Assembly: GCA_951812925.1 (NCBI GenBank)
Contig: OX638368.1
Span: forward strand, 153,498,492 to 153,562,491
Length of the DNA stretch: 64,000 nt
DNA from: Calliopum simillimum
Lineage: Eukaryota; Arthropoda; Insecta; Diptera; Lauxaniidae
Direction of reading: 5' to 3'
Shown here: positions 12,131 to 22,419 of the stretch, in pieces
Layout: the number at the start of each line of letters is the position of its first letter
How positions within the stretch are numbered: position 1 is the first letter of the stretch
Translations under genes and position numbers: made by a program
The notes under the pieces: generated by a model
The model's database searches: none
Told to the model about the DNA's origin: nothing
The model's input: only the letters and a program-made list of their open reading frames with translations

Positions 12131-12310
12131 GTGAATATTTCACTTGAGGTTAATATTTTACTTGAGGTGAATATTTAACTTGAGGTGAATATTTTGCTTG
12201 AGGTGAATATTTTGATGGATGTGAATATTTCACATGAGGTGAATATTTTACTGAGGTGCGTATACTTGAAGCCGAGGGTGAATACTCAATTTAGGTGAAT
12301 ATACCAATCA
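12131..12310. repeat. 18-bp minisatellite, ~10 units
   Basis: Units of the form GTGAATATTTCACTTGAG repeat at an 18-bp step from 12131 to about 12238, then become degenerate up to about 12310. It lies in the right part of the putative solo LTR, between the nested Helentron-like element and the LTR end. Confidence 0.88.
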
Positions 12311-12353
12311 GATAGACATAAGATTTGTGACGTCACTTGGGTCGTTACAGCTG

Positions 12354-13980
12354 CATCTTCAAGTGATGGACACAAATTCCTTTTTAAAAGTTAAATGAAA
12401 AGAATAATTTAATGATTTCTTGCGATAAGTAAGTTTTGTGGAGGCATTATGCTCCAAAAGGAGCTATGGAAAGGAGCTTATGTACATAAACACAAACATA
12501 TAACAAAATTTCAAAATGTAAATAATAAAAAAATGAAAGCAGCCTAACGAAAAGGCCAACAAATTAGTCAGCTTGGACTTTTATAGCATTTATTTGTGCG
12601 TCATTTTGTTTAAGTGGAGAAGAGCAACCTTTTTATGCCGCCGAAAGAATATTAACTGATTTACTGAGCATAAAATTGCTAATACCCTTTGATGCGCATT
12701 TTTTTTTTTTTTTTTTTGTTTTTTTGATATTTTTCACATTTACATATAATGAAAGTTTACTTGTGTACGTTTTGTTTTTAATTTCTTTAATGAGAAGGGT
12801 GTAATTTGCATTTAATTTATTTGGTCTGCATTTTTCAGTGTGGTGGAAATGAAAAATTTGATTACATGAGTGTCCCTAAACAAAATTTACGCCGATGGCT
12901 TAAATGCTAACAAATTAGTGGTTCCTTTTTTATGGCGTTATACATCTAAATGTATTTCTTATTGGCTAACAGGGTTTTTTTGTTTTCTTTTAAAGCATTA
13001 AATTTTTTAACATTTTTATTATTTTCGCAAATATTGATTTAATATGCTTCCTTAGGGTTGGTATTCATGTATTCGGAACAACAAGCCAAAATAATTTTTA
13101 ATTGTTTTTTTTCTTTTTGAAATTTGCTCCGTGATGATCGATTCACTTTTGCATATGTTGCATACAATTTGCATGAGTTGAATTAAGTTGATCGATGCAT
13201 TGTTAATGAGATAACATACACTGAAATTTTTATAAGACTGAAAAATGTTTTGAATTGAAATGAATATATTGTAGGCAAAATGACAAAATTTCCTGAGTAC
13301 GTACGGTATAGTGTTTGAACTCTCAAACTCTACTTTTGTTACGCTAGTTATCCGAATACATAAATAGCAATCTATGTATGTAAAATTAAGTTTTCAATAG
13401 AATAACAAAAATTAAAAATAAAAATAACTAAGAATATACTGTAGTCACGTTATCCTTTTGAAGCTGATTTATAGACTTCATGTGCTTTTTATAAACAACA
13501 AATGCATGAGCATAGGGAAAAAACGCTTATTTATGGCTTAGGCAAAAGTGTGATGCATTTCATTTTGAGTTTTCTACAAAAATTAACATAACGTCAGCTA
13601 AGTATAAATGCAGCACTAGGGTATCCGTAACTTACCATGTTCCTTATTTTTAAGAAGGGACCCTCCAAATAGAAGGATTTTATGGAAAACAACACAGTGC
13701 CACAAAATCCAAAAAGTTCCATACACTTTTAAACAGACCTAGTACATAGTGTTGGTCTTACCGAGTACTTAATTTGCCCATACTAAAAAATTTTAATTCA
13801 CCCTCAAAAACTTAAGTTACCACTAAAAATACGTTTTTTGGTGACTTCTCTCGCTTAAAATTATGTTGTTTAGTTTTGTTATAACGAATGTTTTTACTTA
13901 TATGGAAAGCACAATCTGGGTGCCTTGTAAAAATATATCGGGTATATCGCATAAGGTTACGAAAATTAAAATCAAATTAA
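12354..13980. other. AT-rich intergenic stretch
   Basis: No gene is seen. A long T tract lies near 12700-12727, and the rest is stop-rich in all frames. Confidence 0.45.
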
Positions 13981-13984
13981 TTGA

Positions 13985-14215
13985 AAAAAATATACCCTTC
14001 AGGAGTTGTAGTATCAAAATTGATTTTCTTGCGTCACCCTAGTATTTAAGCGAAAAGATTTTTTAAGAAAACTTTTAGCTAATTTTATGAGCTTTTAAAG
14101 AGTGTATTTGGATTATAGAGTTTAAAATTATTTCGCAAAGTTTTGGAGCTTTAAAGTTGATGTTTTAAAATTTTTTCCTTTTTTTGACATTGGCCATTTT
14201 AGTACAAAAAGGTCT
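13985..14215 (+). repeat. Interspersed repeat family copy 1
   Basis: Shares ordered phrases with 21700-21945, 22420-22730 and, reversed, 24600-24745: ACCCTTCAGGAGTTGTAG, GTGTATTTGGATTATAGAGTTT, TTTCGCAAA, and TTAAAGTTGATGTTTTAAA before 'gacattggcc'. Non-coding and of unknown class. Confidence 0.55.
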
Positions 14216-14411
14216 TACTACACGGAGAAAAAAAATAGTACTCGCTACTTAATTTCTTATAAATTTTACCAGAATTTCAAGTCAGAATAGTGACAACTTT
14301 ACACCGAAATAAATTTCACCTTACTGTTTTAGTCAATTCAGTTTGCTAGTAATTTGATTGAAAAAATTGGCGTGATATTTACCTTACAAAAAAAAAAAAA
14401 CCAAAAAAAAA

Positions 14412-14490
14412 ATTACCTGCGCCGGGGTACGAACCCTGGCCCTTCCGTATGATAGTCAGATACATATCCTCTGCGCTGCTTACGCATGTG
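14412..14490 (-). ncRNA. tRNA-like module (SINE-head-like), not a functional tRNA gene
   Basis: On the minus strand the text reads GCAGCGCAGAGGATATG..., then CCAGGGTTCGTACCCCGGCG, which closely fits a pol III B box and T arm closed by pairing bases. The A-box side is weak and no full cloverleaf can be drawn. It lies inside the CACGGAGAAAA element. A related but decayed block occurs in the second copy near 20705-20735. This is a derived pol III-type module rather than a functional tRNA gene. Confidence 0.4.
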
Positions 14491-14591
14491 ATGTAGAAGC
14501 AAAAAAAATTGTATATAAAGAAAATGTCTGTCCAAAAATAGAAATTTTTACGAAAATTATAAAAGTCAAAATGTTTTTATATTTTTATGAT

Positions 14592-14735
14592 AGCTGTGTT
14601 CGTTGAAAAAAAAAAAACTTTATAAATATTTGTAAATATTCAGAAAGTTTTGAACAAAAAGCGTTCGTTGAAACAAAATTTTGATACTTGCGTCACAAAA
14701 ACTTTATAAATATTTTTTTTCAACGAACACGGCTG
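14592..14735. repeat. Nested ~143-bp inverted-repeat MITE
   Basis: AGCTGTGTTCGTTGAAAAAA at the left is mirrored by TTTTTTCAACGAACACGGCT at the right. The interior also has two inward phrases ACTTTATAAATATTT. It sits inside the larger CACGGAGAAAA element. No coding capacity. Confidence 0.7.
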
Positions 14736-15140
14736 ATATTTACCTTACTCGAGTAAGGTGGCAATTATGACACTCATTTTTGTGCGTGAAAAAAATAAAG
14801 TTATTTTGACTAGAATTATAAATTCAAAATCGTCATACAATTTTTTTCTGAAAGTATAAATTACTTTACATAAAGTCAAATGTAGGAAATTTGTAGTAAA
14901 TTTTCCTTTATTATTTAACTACATTTTATTTGTAAATATGACGTTAGGGATCCATCAAATAGTTCCTACGTAAAGTAAATTATACTTGAAATTTAGTGTT
15001 GATTACTTTAATTTTTCGACTAGCCAAGTGGAGTAAAAATTATGATGCGTATTTCTCTCCGTGGAACATACGCTCTTACAATTTTTTTTTGGAATCCTCG
15101 TTAAATATTTTTTTAGTTCGGTTGTATATTTTTCTTACCA

Positions 15141-15765
15141 TTTTTATACACTACACCCAGGGTATATTCATTTTGTCCTTCTGTTTGTAACGCAGAGAAG
15201 GGGGCGTGGCAGATATAGAAAAGTATATATATTCTTGATCAGCGTCACCTCTTCAGTCGATATAGCCATGTCCATCTGTCTGGCTGGGTGTATGTGGAAA
15301 TACATTTTTTGGGAAAACTGTGCAACATAATTCAATGAAACTTGGTGCACAGCCTTCGTCGTAAAAGTTAACTCGGGGGATTGAAAATGAGCGAAATCGG
15401 TCAACGGACACGCCTACCGCCCATACAAAAAATATATTCAAAATGCAACTTTAGGAGTAATTTTCACGACAATGCAACCGAAATACACAAAAATACTACG
15501 AATTGTATGCGCAAGCTCTAAAAAAAACTGGGCGAATTCGGACAAGAGGGCGTGGCACCTCCCATACATACAAAAGCTTCAAACTGGTGTACTGAAAGCG
15601 TTTTTTGAGATAATCGAACTTAATTTTATTCAGACACTAAGAACTATAAATGCAATCTCTCAACAAAAACTGGGTGAAATAGGACAAGATGGCGTGGCAC
15701 CTCCCATAAAAGCAAAAGCTTCAAAATGTTAAAAGAGTTTTTTGAGATAGTCACGATAATTGCCT
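15141..15765 (+). mobile_element. Helentron/DINE-1-like element, 3'-truncated
   Basis: Closely follows the copy at 11163: TTTTTATACACTACACCCAGGG, TGTAACGCAGAGAAGG, TATATATTCTTGATCAGCGTCACC, AGTCGATATAGCCATGTCC, CGGACACGCCTACCGCCCATAC, then GGGCGTGGCACCTCCCATA units. The (GGCT)n stretch is reduced to one or two copies, and the 3' hairpin and CTAG end are missing. The open frames at 15061-15441 and 15472-15732 lie in this non-coding element and are not genes. Confidence 0.8.
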
Positions 15766-15769
15766 CAAC

Positions 15770-16135
15770 GGATTCACGATTAACACTAAGCTAGCCACAC
15801 TTTTTTAATTTATTATGAAATATATATAAAAAAAAATTGGGATTGCATTTTGTCACATTTGAGGTTATCTAGAGCCTTTCAAAATTAAAAATTTTTTTTT
15901 GCCTCGAATTAAATTTCAAAATGTTTCAGTTAATACGCCAGCCAAATTTGAGATAAAAACAAGCAGTGGTCTAGCCGTGACACAAAATTTAGTTGATTTT
16001 TTTAAAAAAACTAGAGTTCGCCTTGTGGCCGAAATTCGACCATTTCGATTTGACAATCAAATAAAGGAAAAAGTTTTTATACCCTTCCTTGGTTGATAAA
16101 ACAAAAAAATCTTTAAATATTCTTTCTTAGGGTTT
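15770..16135. other. Intergenic, no gene seen
   Basis: AT-rich. A 65-codon frame at 15899-16096 has no start context or recognisable domain. Confidence 0.4.
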
Positions 16136-16139
16136 GGGT

Positions 16140-16785
16140 TATCTATATCGGTGCAGCAGCTCAGTTGCAATATCGTACTTTCCACTTAAAGGCGTGTAAC
16201 AGTTTATGATATCTTTCTATACCAAAATTCATAAAAATCAATCATGCTATCGTGATGTATAGTGCTTACTCCATATCTATACCAAATTTCATAAAAATCG
16301 TATGTAGTATTTTCGCCGTGAGAGCGTTTTTTCCATTTAGGGGCATGGCACCACCACCTGAAAAACATAATGCTCATATCGTTCCTTAGTGGTAACCCTA
16401 TCTTCATACCAAATTTCGTTGAAATCGATGCAGCGGTTTAGCTGTGAGAAAGCTTTTTCCAATTAGGGGCGTGGCACCGCCCACTGAAAAACATAATGGT
16501 CATATTTTCGTTTGTTAGCGCTAACCCTACATCCATACCAAATTTCGTTAAAATCGATGCAGCGGTTTATTCGTAGGAGCATTTTTTCTATTTAGGGGCG
16601 TGGCACTGCCCACTGAAAAATATAGTGGTCATATTATCGTTCCTTAGTGCTAACGCTATCTCCATACCAAATTTCGTTAAATTAAATTATGCAGTTGAGC
16701 TGTGAGAGCGTTATTTCCATTTAGGGGCGTGGCACCGCCCACTTTAAAAAAATATATAGTCCTATGCACTGCTCCTCCTCACAAC
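16140..16785. repeat. Tandem array, ~126-129-bp period, ~5 units
   Basis: GGGGCGTGGCACCGCCCACT or a variant starts at 16340, 16466, 16595 and 16724, giving spacings of 126, 129 and 129 bp. Each unit also carries ACATAATGGTCATAT, CCATACCAAATTTCGTTAAA and ATCGATGCAGCGGTTTA-like phrases. An earlier, more decayed unit lies upstream at about 16190-16330. The core resembles the GGGCGTGGCACC phrase of the Helentron-like internal units. Confidence 0.85.
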
Positions 16786-16789
16786 CTTT

Positions 16790-17240
16790 CCAACAAAAAA
16801 CAAATTAAGCAAATCGGTTGAGATTTAGGTATAGAAATAGGGACTGAACCGATTTCGTTTGCCTATTTATATATGGATACCATGTATGATCCTTTTTTTG
16901 AGGTTATGCCAAACAAATTTTCTGATTTTTATACTTTTTGCAAAAAGACTGATAAATAAGCTTAACAAAGCCGTTTACTAGAAGTCTATAGCAGACTTCT
17001 TTCAAAAGTTCTACGATTTATTCATAAATTTCAGCAAAACTATTCACTGAGCGACGCACAAAATTTTTGTTTTTTATGTTGGACGCAGCTGTGATTGCAT
17101 TGGTTTAAGATCTCTAGTTTCAGTAAAAAATTAACATTTAACAAACCACAATTCCAAAACTTCAATTCGAAATCTATTATCTAGTCTAAAACTCAATATA
17201 TCACCCAATTCAAATATCTAGTCAAGATCTCAAGAAATTA
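16790..17240. other. Intergenic, no gene seen
   Basis: AT-rich with no notable open frame or repeat. Confidence 0.4.
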
Positions 17241-17245
17241 TACTA

Positions 17246-18497
17246 TACTAGTTGAAAATTTGGTCGGACTGGAAATAGGTCATTCTTACCTAATTCGGGC
17301 ATGGGGAATTCAGTGGTGCTAGCCGTTTTGCTGGATTGGTTCATCGCCCCATACAAAAAGTTCAAATCAAAATTTCGTCTAGAAAGTGGTGTTTTTCATA
17401 AAGAATCTTTTATTAAATTTTGATGAATCAATGGTTTTTCATCAAAAATATGTTTTCTTTTTCAGGATGTACTATTTGGCAACGGAGTTGCTAATTTTTT
17501 TATTAATTCATCGGATACTTCTTAACTTTAACGTTAATTTTTAACGAATTTTCTTATAGAGTGGGGGCTGGACGGACTTGAGTATGCAAAATATGAGTAC
17601 GAAAAACTGAGCTGAGTTTCTCATAAATCTGACTATGAGTAAAAAAAAAGTGGATGCTGCCAGGATCAGCGGTGGTCCATGTTTTTAAGCCCCTACCCCG
17701 GATCAGTTCAAATATTGTTTTCCGCTCTCAGTTTTTATAGCAATTTATGATGGATCGGGACCTTCTTATTACGATTATGATCTTGGTTTTTTTCTATCAC
17801 ATCAGGATCCTGAGTTATCCCTACACAAAAGTTAAAAATTCACTGTTTTGAGGTCTATGAAAAACTATATAACAAAAACAGCTAACAGTAAAATTAATTT
17901 TTGTTAATGACTACGGATAGAAAAAATTACCCTAAACAAGCCGTACTTTAACTATTTTTCAATTGGATCACCACATCCTGAGTAATAAGCCTTTAAAAAC
18001 AGGATAGCTTCAATAACATCCAAAGGCTTTTTCCGGATCATAACTTAAAACTTAAAATTTTATTAATTTTATTATTTTATTCGAAAAATTTCAAGCTATT
18101 AGAGAACAAAATCATATGACAAATGACAGTTCTATTCTAGATTTAGTGAATAAGCCCAAAAATTAAAATTTTAAGAAAATTCGGAAAAAATTAACGTTAA
18201 AGTAAAAAAATATCCAATAAATTGATTCAAAAGTTAGCAATTCGAATGTCTTTTAATTCATCATGGACTGGAAAATATCCTTCTGATGAAAAATCATTGA
18301 TTTATCAGAAGTAACTAAGAGATTCCTTATGAAAAACACCTCTTTCTAGACGAAATTTTGATTTGAACTTTTTGTATGGGGTGATGAACCAATCCAGCAA
18401 AACGGTTAGCACCAATGAATTCCCTGTACCCGAATTAGGTAAGAATGACCTATCTTCCGCAAGACCAAAAAAAAGGTCCCAAAAACTAGTACAGTGT
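17246..18497. mobile_element. Long-TIR (~280-bp) non-autonomous DNA element
   Basis: The segment from about 17276 (AGGTCATTCTTACCTAATTC) to 17560 is repeated in reverse complement from about 18174 to 18455. Landmarks are CATACAAAAAGTTCAAATC, AAAATTTCGTCTAGAAAG, TTTTTCATCA and ACTTTAACGTTAA. Weaker similarity (TACTAGTT...TTGGTC) extends outward on both sides. The ~610-bp centre has no transposase frame. The arms have some indels, so the insertion is not recent. Confidence 0.78.
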
Positions 18498-18587
18498 TAT
18501 TAGTGATGTGATTTTTCTGTGATTTTTCCGGGTTAGTTTTTATTTTTAAATTTTGTTTTTTTGGAGGTTTAACTAACCAATTATTTG

Positions 18588-18852
18588 CAATTGAGGAGTG
18601 GCCGTACCAAAGGGCCTAAGTACCATTTCGAGGCAAAAGTAATGTGCCTTTTTATGTGCCTAATAGGTGGTTATTTGACTGTTATAATTTTTTTAACATA
18701 ATGACATCAATTTCACACTATCAAGTAAATTTTTGGTGGAAACAGAAAACAGTTTTATTAATTTCTAACAAAATGTCACCCGTTTCATATTCTGACACTA
18801 CTTTTGCCTCGAAATGGTACTTAGGCCCTTTGGTACGGCTATTCCTCAATTG
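18588..18852. repeat. 265-bp MITE, CAATTGAGGAGTGGCC ends, copy 1
   Basis: Inverted termini of about 55 bp: CAATTGAGGAGTGGCCGTACC... with ...GGTACGGCTATTCCTCAATTG. Both arms contain AAAGGGCCTAAGTACCATTTCGAGGCAAAAGTA. The same 265-bp element, interior reversed, is at 31487-31751. It is non-coding; the 94-codon frame at 18644-18928 runs through it. Confidence 0.85.
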
Positions 18853-19905
18853 TAAATTAAAACATTCAAATACAATTTTTAGCCGACGTTTCGTCAATAG
18901 AATTTTGACATCATCAGGGCTTTTTTAAATTTATTCTAAAACAGAAAACACTTTTTAGTGATGTTTTGAGCACAACTCTCGAAAAATTTTGTATCCGCCA
19001 AAGTGTTATGAAGCTTTAGACAGTGATGCACAATAGCATGGAATAAAGAACGAACTATGTTTCGCCTTCGTAGTTGCCCACTGGAAGGCGTGGCAATGCC
19101 CTAAATTTTCAATTTAATCTGTTAATCTGGTCATATCTGGACCATTATACCAGATATTGTGATAAAATTCGGTACTCAGTTACTGAATAACAATGCATTA
19201 TAATGACCAAAAAGTGGGCAGGATCGAAAAAGCACCACGTGCACTTTTCAGCAAATGTAAATTTGGTTTAGTGTTGCAAATCCGATTACTGAATATTGAA
19301 AACAAGCTAAAAATTTCAAGTTTTTTTATTTTTTTTTTTTATTTGCCATAAAATCTATTCATGTGATGAGTGCCTTCTTGGCAAATAACGGACACCCTAC
19401 TGTAGCAACTACATGCATAGTTAGTGATTTCTAAAGAATTGTGGCTAACAAAAGGTTTCGTTTATAATTTGCAACATTATGGTTGACAGGTAATTTATGT
19501 GTCAAAATGTGGCGAGCGGCTGTTATGTTGAAAACAAAGTAAAAACAAAATATGAAGGAGAACTAGAATAATGTAATTTTGCTATACGAATAAAATTAGA
19601 AATATAAAAAAATAATTTTTGCGAAATAAAATGGAAAAAGTATTTATATTGAATAGCGCAAAAATAACTGAAATCTTGTATGCAGATATTTATAAACTGA
19701 TAAGCAAAACAAGAGATTTTGCTTTTTAGTTTTTTATCCACATTTTCCACAAACATTTTACAGCACATGTGGAGCTTTCAATGCATCAGCTTAAATTTCT
19801 TCGTTTTATCATATTTTAACAATTTATGGTTTATATACTTTTTAAAAAAAAAATAAAAAAAAATAATTTAAATATGGCATTATGAATAACTACTCTAAAC
19901 AATCC
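18853..19905. other. Intergenic with a weak repeat remnant
   Basis: No gene. Around 19010-19255 phrases such as 'gcatggaataaagaacgaact' and 'aaaagtgggcagg...cgaaaaagcacca' resemble the better-preserved repeat at 38460-38850. Confidence 0.4.
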
Positions 19906-19911
19906 ACACCC

Positions 19912-20252
19912 AAAAAAATTGCTGCGGTAGTTTTAACAACAATTTGTTGTGGACTTTACAATTCTCTGTGGATTTGCTAATTTAAAAGTTAATATAATCG
20001 AATATACAATTAATTGTTAATTTAACAGCAAACGCAATAATTTCTACCAGAAATTTGTTAAAATTATCGATATAAACTTTTTTTTGTTGTGAAATCTACA
20101 GCAAATATTTTATTTTTCACAGCTAATTTTTCAAATGTACAACAAAATTGTAATATTAACTGCAAAAGATATGGGATAAAAAATGAAAGTAAATGCTGTA
20201 AAACATACAGCATTTTGCTACACTTTTACAACAGATTTTTTTGGGTGCAGTG
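19912..20252. repeat. Possible ~340-bp MITE with ACACCCAAAAAAATT ends
   Basis: CCACACCCAAAAAAATTGCTG at the left is mirrored by AGATTTTTTTGGGTGCAGTG at the right, with several ACAAC/GTTGT phrases inside each arm. No coding capacity. The 81-codon frame at 20089-20334 overlaps its right end and is not a gene. Confidence 0.55.
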
Positions 20253-20483
20253 TTTATTTGCAAAGGTCTTTTGTTGTATAGAGAAGACCCACATGTGTAG
20301 AAAAAAGAAACCTCAATTACATATTTTCAATTAAAAACTTTTCAAACTAATGAACATATTTCAACTAAAAATTTATATTATTATCTCAGTGGCTACATCT
20401 ATAAAATCATTTTTAACTAAATAATTTCATATGAGTAGTTTTTTCATCTCCTGAAAAATATACTTTTGTGATGTTCCACACAC

Positions 20484-20820
20484 GGAGAAAAGAAGTAGTT
20501 CATACTACTTTATTTCTAGTAAATTTTACTATAGTTTAAGTCAATACTGTGACACCTCCCCAAAAATAAATTTTACCTGACTGTTTATGTTAGTTCAGAA
20601 TTTTTCAATAACCTTGCGGTATAGTATTTTTTATTTTTTTTTTAAATTGAAGAGTAAAGTCCAAAAAAACAAAAAACAAACAAAAAATCTGACTGTACTA
20701 TTATTCAAACCAGGGTTCTTCCGTTTGACAGATAGAAACAACTTGTTTTTACTTACAATTACAAACTTGTTGAGCTATGTATGTGCTGAAGAGGTATACT
20801 ATTAAGCAAATATCTCTCCA
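20484..20820. mobile_element. CACGGAGAAAA-type element, second degenerate copy
   Basis: Begins CACGGAGAAAAGAAGTAGTT and follows the same order of phrases as 14222 onward (TAAATTTTACTATAGTTTAAGTC, GTGACA, ATAAATTTTACCTGACTG). The right end CTCTCCA near 20815-20821 is only a weak match to the CTCTCCGTG terminus. It contains a decayed version of the tRNA-like block (ACCAGGGTTCTTCCGTTTGACAG). Confidence 0.5.
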
Positions 20821-20822
20821 AA

Positions 20823-21230
20823 CATAAATATTTTTACTTGAAAATTAATTTTTAATTGAACCTTTTGTCATGTATTTGCAAAGATCCATTTTTACTAGAC
20901 AAGTCAAAATGGTTGTATATTTATCTGGTGAAAAGCAGAAACTCTTCGTATTGGAAAATGTAGGTAATTTAAAACAAAGAGATCGATTCGTGCTCGGTTA
21001 ACAATCTGATCGATGTTTTTATTCATAGCTTTTTTTTGTGATGAAATTTGTAACTTTTCGCATCTTATTTGCATGCCTTCAAAATGATAAATAAAGCGAT
21101 GAGAATAACAATGAGAAAAAACTCGCAAAGTATTTATAGAATGGTATAGAAAAATATCCAAAACTCAACATTTTTTTTTAGTGAAATAGAATGCTTTCAA
21201 ATAAATATATGGGATATGGCACGCACCCAA
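20823..21230. other. Intergenic, no gene seen
   Basis: AT-rich. The minus-strand frame at 20904-21161 has no recognisable domain. Confidence 0.35.
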
Positions 21231-21234
21231 AAAT

Positions 21235-21490
21235 TTTCGTCTTTTGTATCATAACTCGGAAAGTAAGAGACCCATTGGAAAACTCCCCAAAGATATTTTG
21301 ATAAAAAAGAGTGTGGCTATTCGATGCCATTAATAAAAAAGAATTTCACCTTTTTTTGTAGCTACGCTGTAAGACTGAACACAGCGTTGTCTTCAACTTC
21401 AAGGAAGGATATTTCAAAATCCTGCAGTTATAATGACGGTTCTGCTGATGAAGACGGATTCAGCGTCGAAAAGTTCATAAGACGTTAAAA
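21235..21490. repeat. Interspersed repeat, shared with 41460-41760
   Basis: Shares 'attcgatgccattaa', 'ctgtaagactgaa', 'aaggatatttcaaaat' and 'gcgtcgaaaagtt'-like phrases in the same order with 41460-41760. Non-coding; class unknown. Confidence 0.5.
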
Positions 21491-21519
21491 TTTCATTTAA
21501 TTTTTTTTGCGCAATTTGG

Positions 21520-21690
21520 TTAATTCGGACAAGGGAGCGTGGCACCTCCCATACAAGCAAAAGTTTTAAAATGCTATAGTGAATACGTGATTAGACATAA
21601 TTCAACCAAATTTTACCCAAACACGCTCTGAGCAAAAATTAGACGAACTCGGACAAGAGGGCGTGGCACCTCCGATATAAGCATATATTT
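21520..21690 (+). repeat. GCGTGGC-type tandem units (Helentron internal type)
   Basis: GGACAAGGGAGCGTGGCACCTCCC (core at 21535) and GGACAAGAGGGCGTGGCACCTCC (core at 21659) are about 124 bp apart, with GCAAAAGTTTTAAAATGCTATA between. They match the internal units of the element at 11163-12040, but no element ends are nearby. Confidence 0.65.
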
Positions 21691-21699
21691 GTATAAAAG

Positions 21700-21945
21700 G
21701 TTGCAAAGCGTCAGGGAGATTATAAAGGAGGCCTAGACAAACAAAAATTTGCATCTGGGGTGGGTCTAAAATGTACCCCTGAAGAGTTATATGGTTAAAA
21801 CTGATTTTTTGTCTTGTTTTAGAAAAAAAATGTATTGGGCCACTTTAGAGAAAACTTTTTTATAAGAAACTTTAAGCTAATTGTCTTGCATAGTTCTGGA
21901 CCTTTTAAGTTGATATTTAAATTTTTTTTTTCTTAATTTTTGACT
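21700..21945 (+). repeat. Interspersed repeat family copy 2
   Basis: Carries GGAGGCCTAGACAAAC, GTCTAAAATGTACCCCTGAAG, AAAACTGATTTTTTGTCTTGTTTTA and GGGCCACTTTAGA, matching copy 3 at 22420-22730. It is interrupted at its right end by the tRNA-like repeat at about 21948. Confidence 0.65.
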
Positions 21946-21947
21946 GG

Positions 21948-22200
21948 TATTGTACTCCGCTTACAACTCAGAGGTCCCGGGCTCGATTTCCGTTTCGGGC
22001 ATGGTAATACACTTTCTCTTATTCCTAATTTTCCTTCGTTCCTAATTATTTCTACTTATATTCTCTCCTTATTTTTCTGAAGGGCTTAACGAACTATATT
22101 TAAAATAGCGCCACATTGAGCTTTCCAGCTGTGGTACGAAGATGCCTTGTATACGAATTTATCCTAACTCACCCTACTCTATTCCACACTAAGCACTATT
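21948..22200 (+). repeat. tRNA-derived SINE-like repeat
   Basis: The text GGTATTGTACTCCGCTTACAACTCAGAGGTCCCGGGCTCGATTTCC has the layout of a tRNA-derived head: a variable-arm-like AGAGGT followed by a good B box (GGGCTCGATTTCC). A non-tRNA body rich in T/C follows. The A box is not clear, and the 3' end near 22200 is estimated. No functional tRNA can be folded. It lies between copies 2 and 3 of the interspersed family. Confidence 0.45.
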
Positions 22201-22419
22201 TTTTGCTGTTATATCATAACACATACCCATACCAAACGATTTAATAAAATTTTGCAAATTGTTGCATTTTTTTAATTAGTTTTGTTAACGAGAAAAAAAG
22301 TTAAAAATCTAAATAAGGTCACAAAATCAAAACAATATTTAACACTGTATCACAAAAAGTAATCTACTGAGAAAACATTCATATAATACTTATACAGCGT
22401 ATAATCGATAAGGATATGA

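Larger units (their letters stand above)
11026..12349. mobile_element. Probable solo LTR with nested insertion
   Basis: The segment begins TGTAACGA (11026-11033) and ends TCGTTACA (12342-12349), a perfect 8-bp inverted terminal pair of the TG...CA type. It is flanked on both sides by the 4-base sequence GCTG (11022-11025 and 12350-12353), which fits the target duplication of a Gypsy-like LTR retrotransposon. Removing the nested Helentron-like element at about 11163-12040 leaves about 450 bp, a normal LTR length. No internal coding region or second LTR is visible, so a solo LTR left by recombination is the simplest reading. Family not identified. Confidence 0.68.
14222..15064. mobile_element. 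TIR element with CACGGAGAAAA ends, 843 bp
   Basis: Starts CACGGAGAAAAAAAATAG and ends ...TATTTCTCTCCGTG, so the termini are inverted repeats. The left third (TAAATTTTACCAG-like text, GTCA-A-T-GTGACA, AAATTTCACCT) matches the element starting at 20484. It contains a tRNA-like block and a smaller nested inverted-repeat element. No transposase frame is present, so it is non-autonomous. The superfamily is not clear from the termini alone. Confidence 0.62.

Noticed and set aside
12131..12310. CRISPR array
   Set aside because: Direct 18-bp tandem repeat without spacers.
14412..14490. Functional tRNA gene on the minus strand
   Set aside because: The T arm is convincing but the A box is weak and no full cloverleaf forms. 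It lies within a repeated element.
15061..15441. Overlapping frames on both strands
   Set aside because: They fall in the conserved non-coding core of a Helentron-like element.
21948..22010. Functional tRNA gene
   Set aside because: Only a B-box-like segment is good. The acceptor and D arms cannot be paired, so a SINE-type derivative is more likely.
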